A stretch of 64,000 bases of DNA from Candidatus Nitrospira kreftii (GTDB lineage Bacteria > Nitrospirota > Nitrospiria > Nitrospirales > Nitrospiraceae), in NCBI GenBank assembly GCA_014058405.1, contig CP047423.1, forward strand, positions 1,612,001 through 1,676,000, read 5' to 3'. This document shows positions 62,678-64,000 of this stretch, in pieces. Numbering within the stretch: the first letter of the stretch is position 1; each line of letters starts with the position of its first letter. The notes beneath the pieces are model-generated. The model searched no databases. It saw nothing but the letters and a program-made list of their open reading frames with translations, and was not told the origin of the DNA. Both the position numbers and the translations under genes were made by a program.

Positions 62678-63877
62678 CTATTTGGCGATGGTGATGCTCG
62701 GTACGCCGGCTCGTGGGACCTCAGTCACCGTCATTTGGAATAATTGTGAGAGGAGCTTGAAGGCTTCTCGGTTCCAGCGCGCCTGCGTACCCCTTGTGTT
62801 CACGGCGTAATAGACCCCATGGGATTTCATGGCGAGGTCCAGTCCGGACGGCGCCGAGAGTGACACGACAAGGTCCAGTGTCTTGACCGGATTCTCTGCC
62901 ACGTCGGGAGTACGGACGTCTTTATCGATATGGTATTCCGGCTCTTCGTCGATCGAGAGTCCGAGAAAGTTCAACATCGCGTTGAAACTTCGCAGGCGAA
63001 AATCTCCCTTGAGCGGCCAGTCACCGCCATAATGTCCTGATCGGATATCGAACGTGACATCGTGCGGGAGCCCCTGGTCATTCTCATGCTGCAGGCGTAC
63101 CCGTTCTTCACGGGACAGTAAGTTTGGATCGTAGTTCGTGATGAGTGTGCCGCCTTCGACCTGCTTTCGCAACGTGAACGTCTTGTCTTTCCGGTTATAC
63201 ATCACCTCGTAGTCCTGTTCGAGTGCCTTGAACCCTTCCGCGGTGACGGAGTCGGCGGGAATGATCCAGGTTCGCTCGATGCTCAAGGGCTCAACGTACA
63301 GGCTGTTGTGGTCTTGAATGGCCGAAAGATGGAGAACCACCCGCCGGAACATTTCGTAACCAGTTCTGTCAGAGGGATTATTTCGATACGCAACGGCGCC
63401 GTCGCGATGGTTCAACCGAAGCTCCTTCGCCATCAGTCTGAGGAGCAGGTCGATATCGATTCCCTGGCGTAAGAGTAGGGTCAGTTTCGATTCGTGGAAC
63501 GGCGTCAGGAGACGCTTCGTAAATTCCTCCCCTTCGATCGGGGCGATACTGATCGTCGGGTTCTCAGCGACGCTTCCCCCGATGACGGGCAGGATCGTTC
63601 GACTGGCGTCGCCGGTAAGGGCCGGTGTCGCGCCGGCCGTGAAACGAAAATCGAACGTCGCAGCGACATTGGACACGCCGGTAAAATGAATCGGTTGATG
63701 GTGTTGCGCTCTTGCGATGTTCACGAGCAGCTGCTTCGATTGCGACTCGGTGATAGCGTCGTCATAGGCGATGACGGCCCTGGTCAAGGTCACTGGTGAG
63801 AGGCAGCCAGATAGCGGCATCAGGTAAACAAGCGCGAAGAAAACGAAGGGCGCCGAAGCGGAGAATTTGTGCGTCAT
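62678..63877 (-). CDS. lipoprotein of unknown function
   Basis: I use the ATG at 63877, which starts a lipoprotein signal (LMPLSGC, Cys at about 25). The mature part is about 375 residues with SKQLLVNIARAQHHQPIHFT near the start and a beta-rich C-terminal portion (GVYYAVNTRGTQARWNREAF). I recognise no family. It is the last gene of the window; upstream of it, to 64000, nothing else is seen. Confidence 0.78.
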   Translation of the reverse strand: MTHKFSASAPFVFFALVYLMPLSGCLSPVTLTRAVIAYDDAITESQSKQLLVNIARAQHHQPIHFTGVSNVAATFDFRFTAGATPALTGDASRTILPVIGGSVAENPTISIAPIEGEEFTKRLLTPFHESKLTLLLRQGIDIDLLLRLMAKELRLNHRDGAVAYRNNPSDRTGYEMFRRVVLHLSAIQDHNSLYVEPLSIERTWIIPADSVTAEGFKALEQDYEVMYNRKDKTFTLRKQVEGGTLITNYDPNLLSREERVRLQHENDQGLPHDVTFDIRSGHYGGDWPLKGDFRLRSFNAMLNFLGLSIDEEPEYHIDKDVRTPDVAENPVKTLDLVVSLSAPSGLDLAMKSHGVYYAVNTRGTQARWNREAFKLLSQLFQMTVTEVPRAGVPSITIAK

Positions 63878-64000
63878 CGTGGGCTGTTTGCTACGAGCGT
63901 TCAGTACAATGGGAGGCGAGTTGTACCATATCAACCTAGAGTTGCCCAGTAGAGAAATGAGGCGCTTCCGGGTTTAGCATGGGTACAAGTTGAGCCCTCC

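Overview
The window is 64 kb of a Gram-negative chromosome with about 55 recognisable genes. The gene content points to the phylum Nitrospirota, most likely Nitrospira. Supporting traits are two tandem type-II NADH dehydrogenases, a DUF2330 protein paired with an RnfD/NqrB-like membrane protein, a radical SAM protein with an unusual cysteine spacing, a large Lhr helicase, a DUF3015 lipoprotein and cyanobacteria-like two-partner secretion genes. This assignment is inference from gene content; no rRNA or other marker gene is present.

Left part (1-19.2 kb, almost all minus strand). A sensor protein that runs off the left edge is preceded by an ABC-type substrate-binding protein, probably its sensing partner. 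Next is a long minus-strand locus read from 13.07 kb down to 3.0 kb: papain-like cysteine peptidase lipoprotein, secreted hypothetical protein, cysteine-rich lipoprotein, TpsA exoprotein, TpsB transporter, exported TPR-CHAT protein (second cysteine peptidase family) and DUF928 protein. Several of these genes overlap by stop/start codons. Behind it lie remains of a duplicated copy: a tpsA paralog without its 5' end, an isolated tpsA 3' tail, and a vapBC-type pair whose toxin has an internal deletion. The truncated tpsA paralog is joined directly to a radC gene cut off inside its HNHPSG motif. An AlpA-like regulator and a tyrosine integrase follow and end 10 bp before tRNA-Arg(UCU), so this looks like an eroded integrative element.

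Middle part (19.5-53.8 kb). This is mostly chromosomal housekeeping and envelope genes: DUF748/AsmA-like protein, pentapeptide protein, 1-Cys peroxiredoxin, a strongly expressed-looking porin, radical SAM/B12 protein, an orphan flagellar rod-like protein, hybrid histidine kinase, DsbA-like protein, a beta-hydroxyacid dehydrogenase, MsrB, lipocalin, two NDH-2 paralogs, a toxin-antitoxin pair with a frameshifted toxin, a glycosyltransferase, the Lhr helicase carrying in-frame repeat-like insertions, an exported amidohydrolase, a DUF3015 lipoprotein, and the DUF2330 and RnfD-like pair.

Right part (53.8-64 kb). A histidine-phosphatase/phosphofructokinase fusion is followed by small exported proteins, an intact IS4-type element, a RAYT/Y1 transposase, a small zinc-ribbon protein, a PII-like protein and a lipoprotein. 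Two diverged copies of a promoter-plus-hairpin leader (57.85 and 61.18 kb) precede two related small exported proteins, one of which has been reduced to 22 codons. The best candidates for an undescribed system are the two-protease TPS locus and this leader/peptide family.
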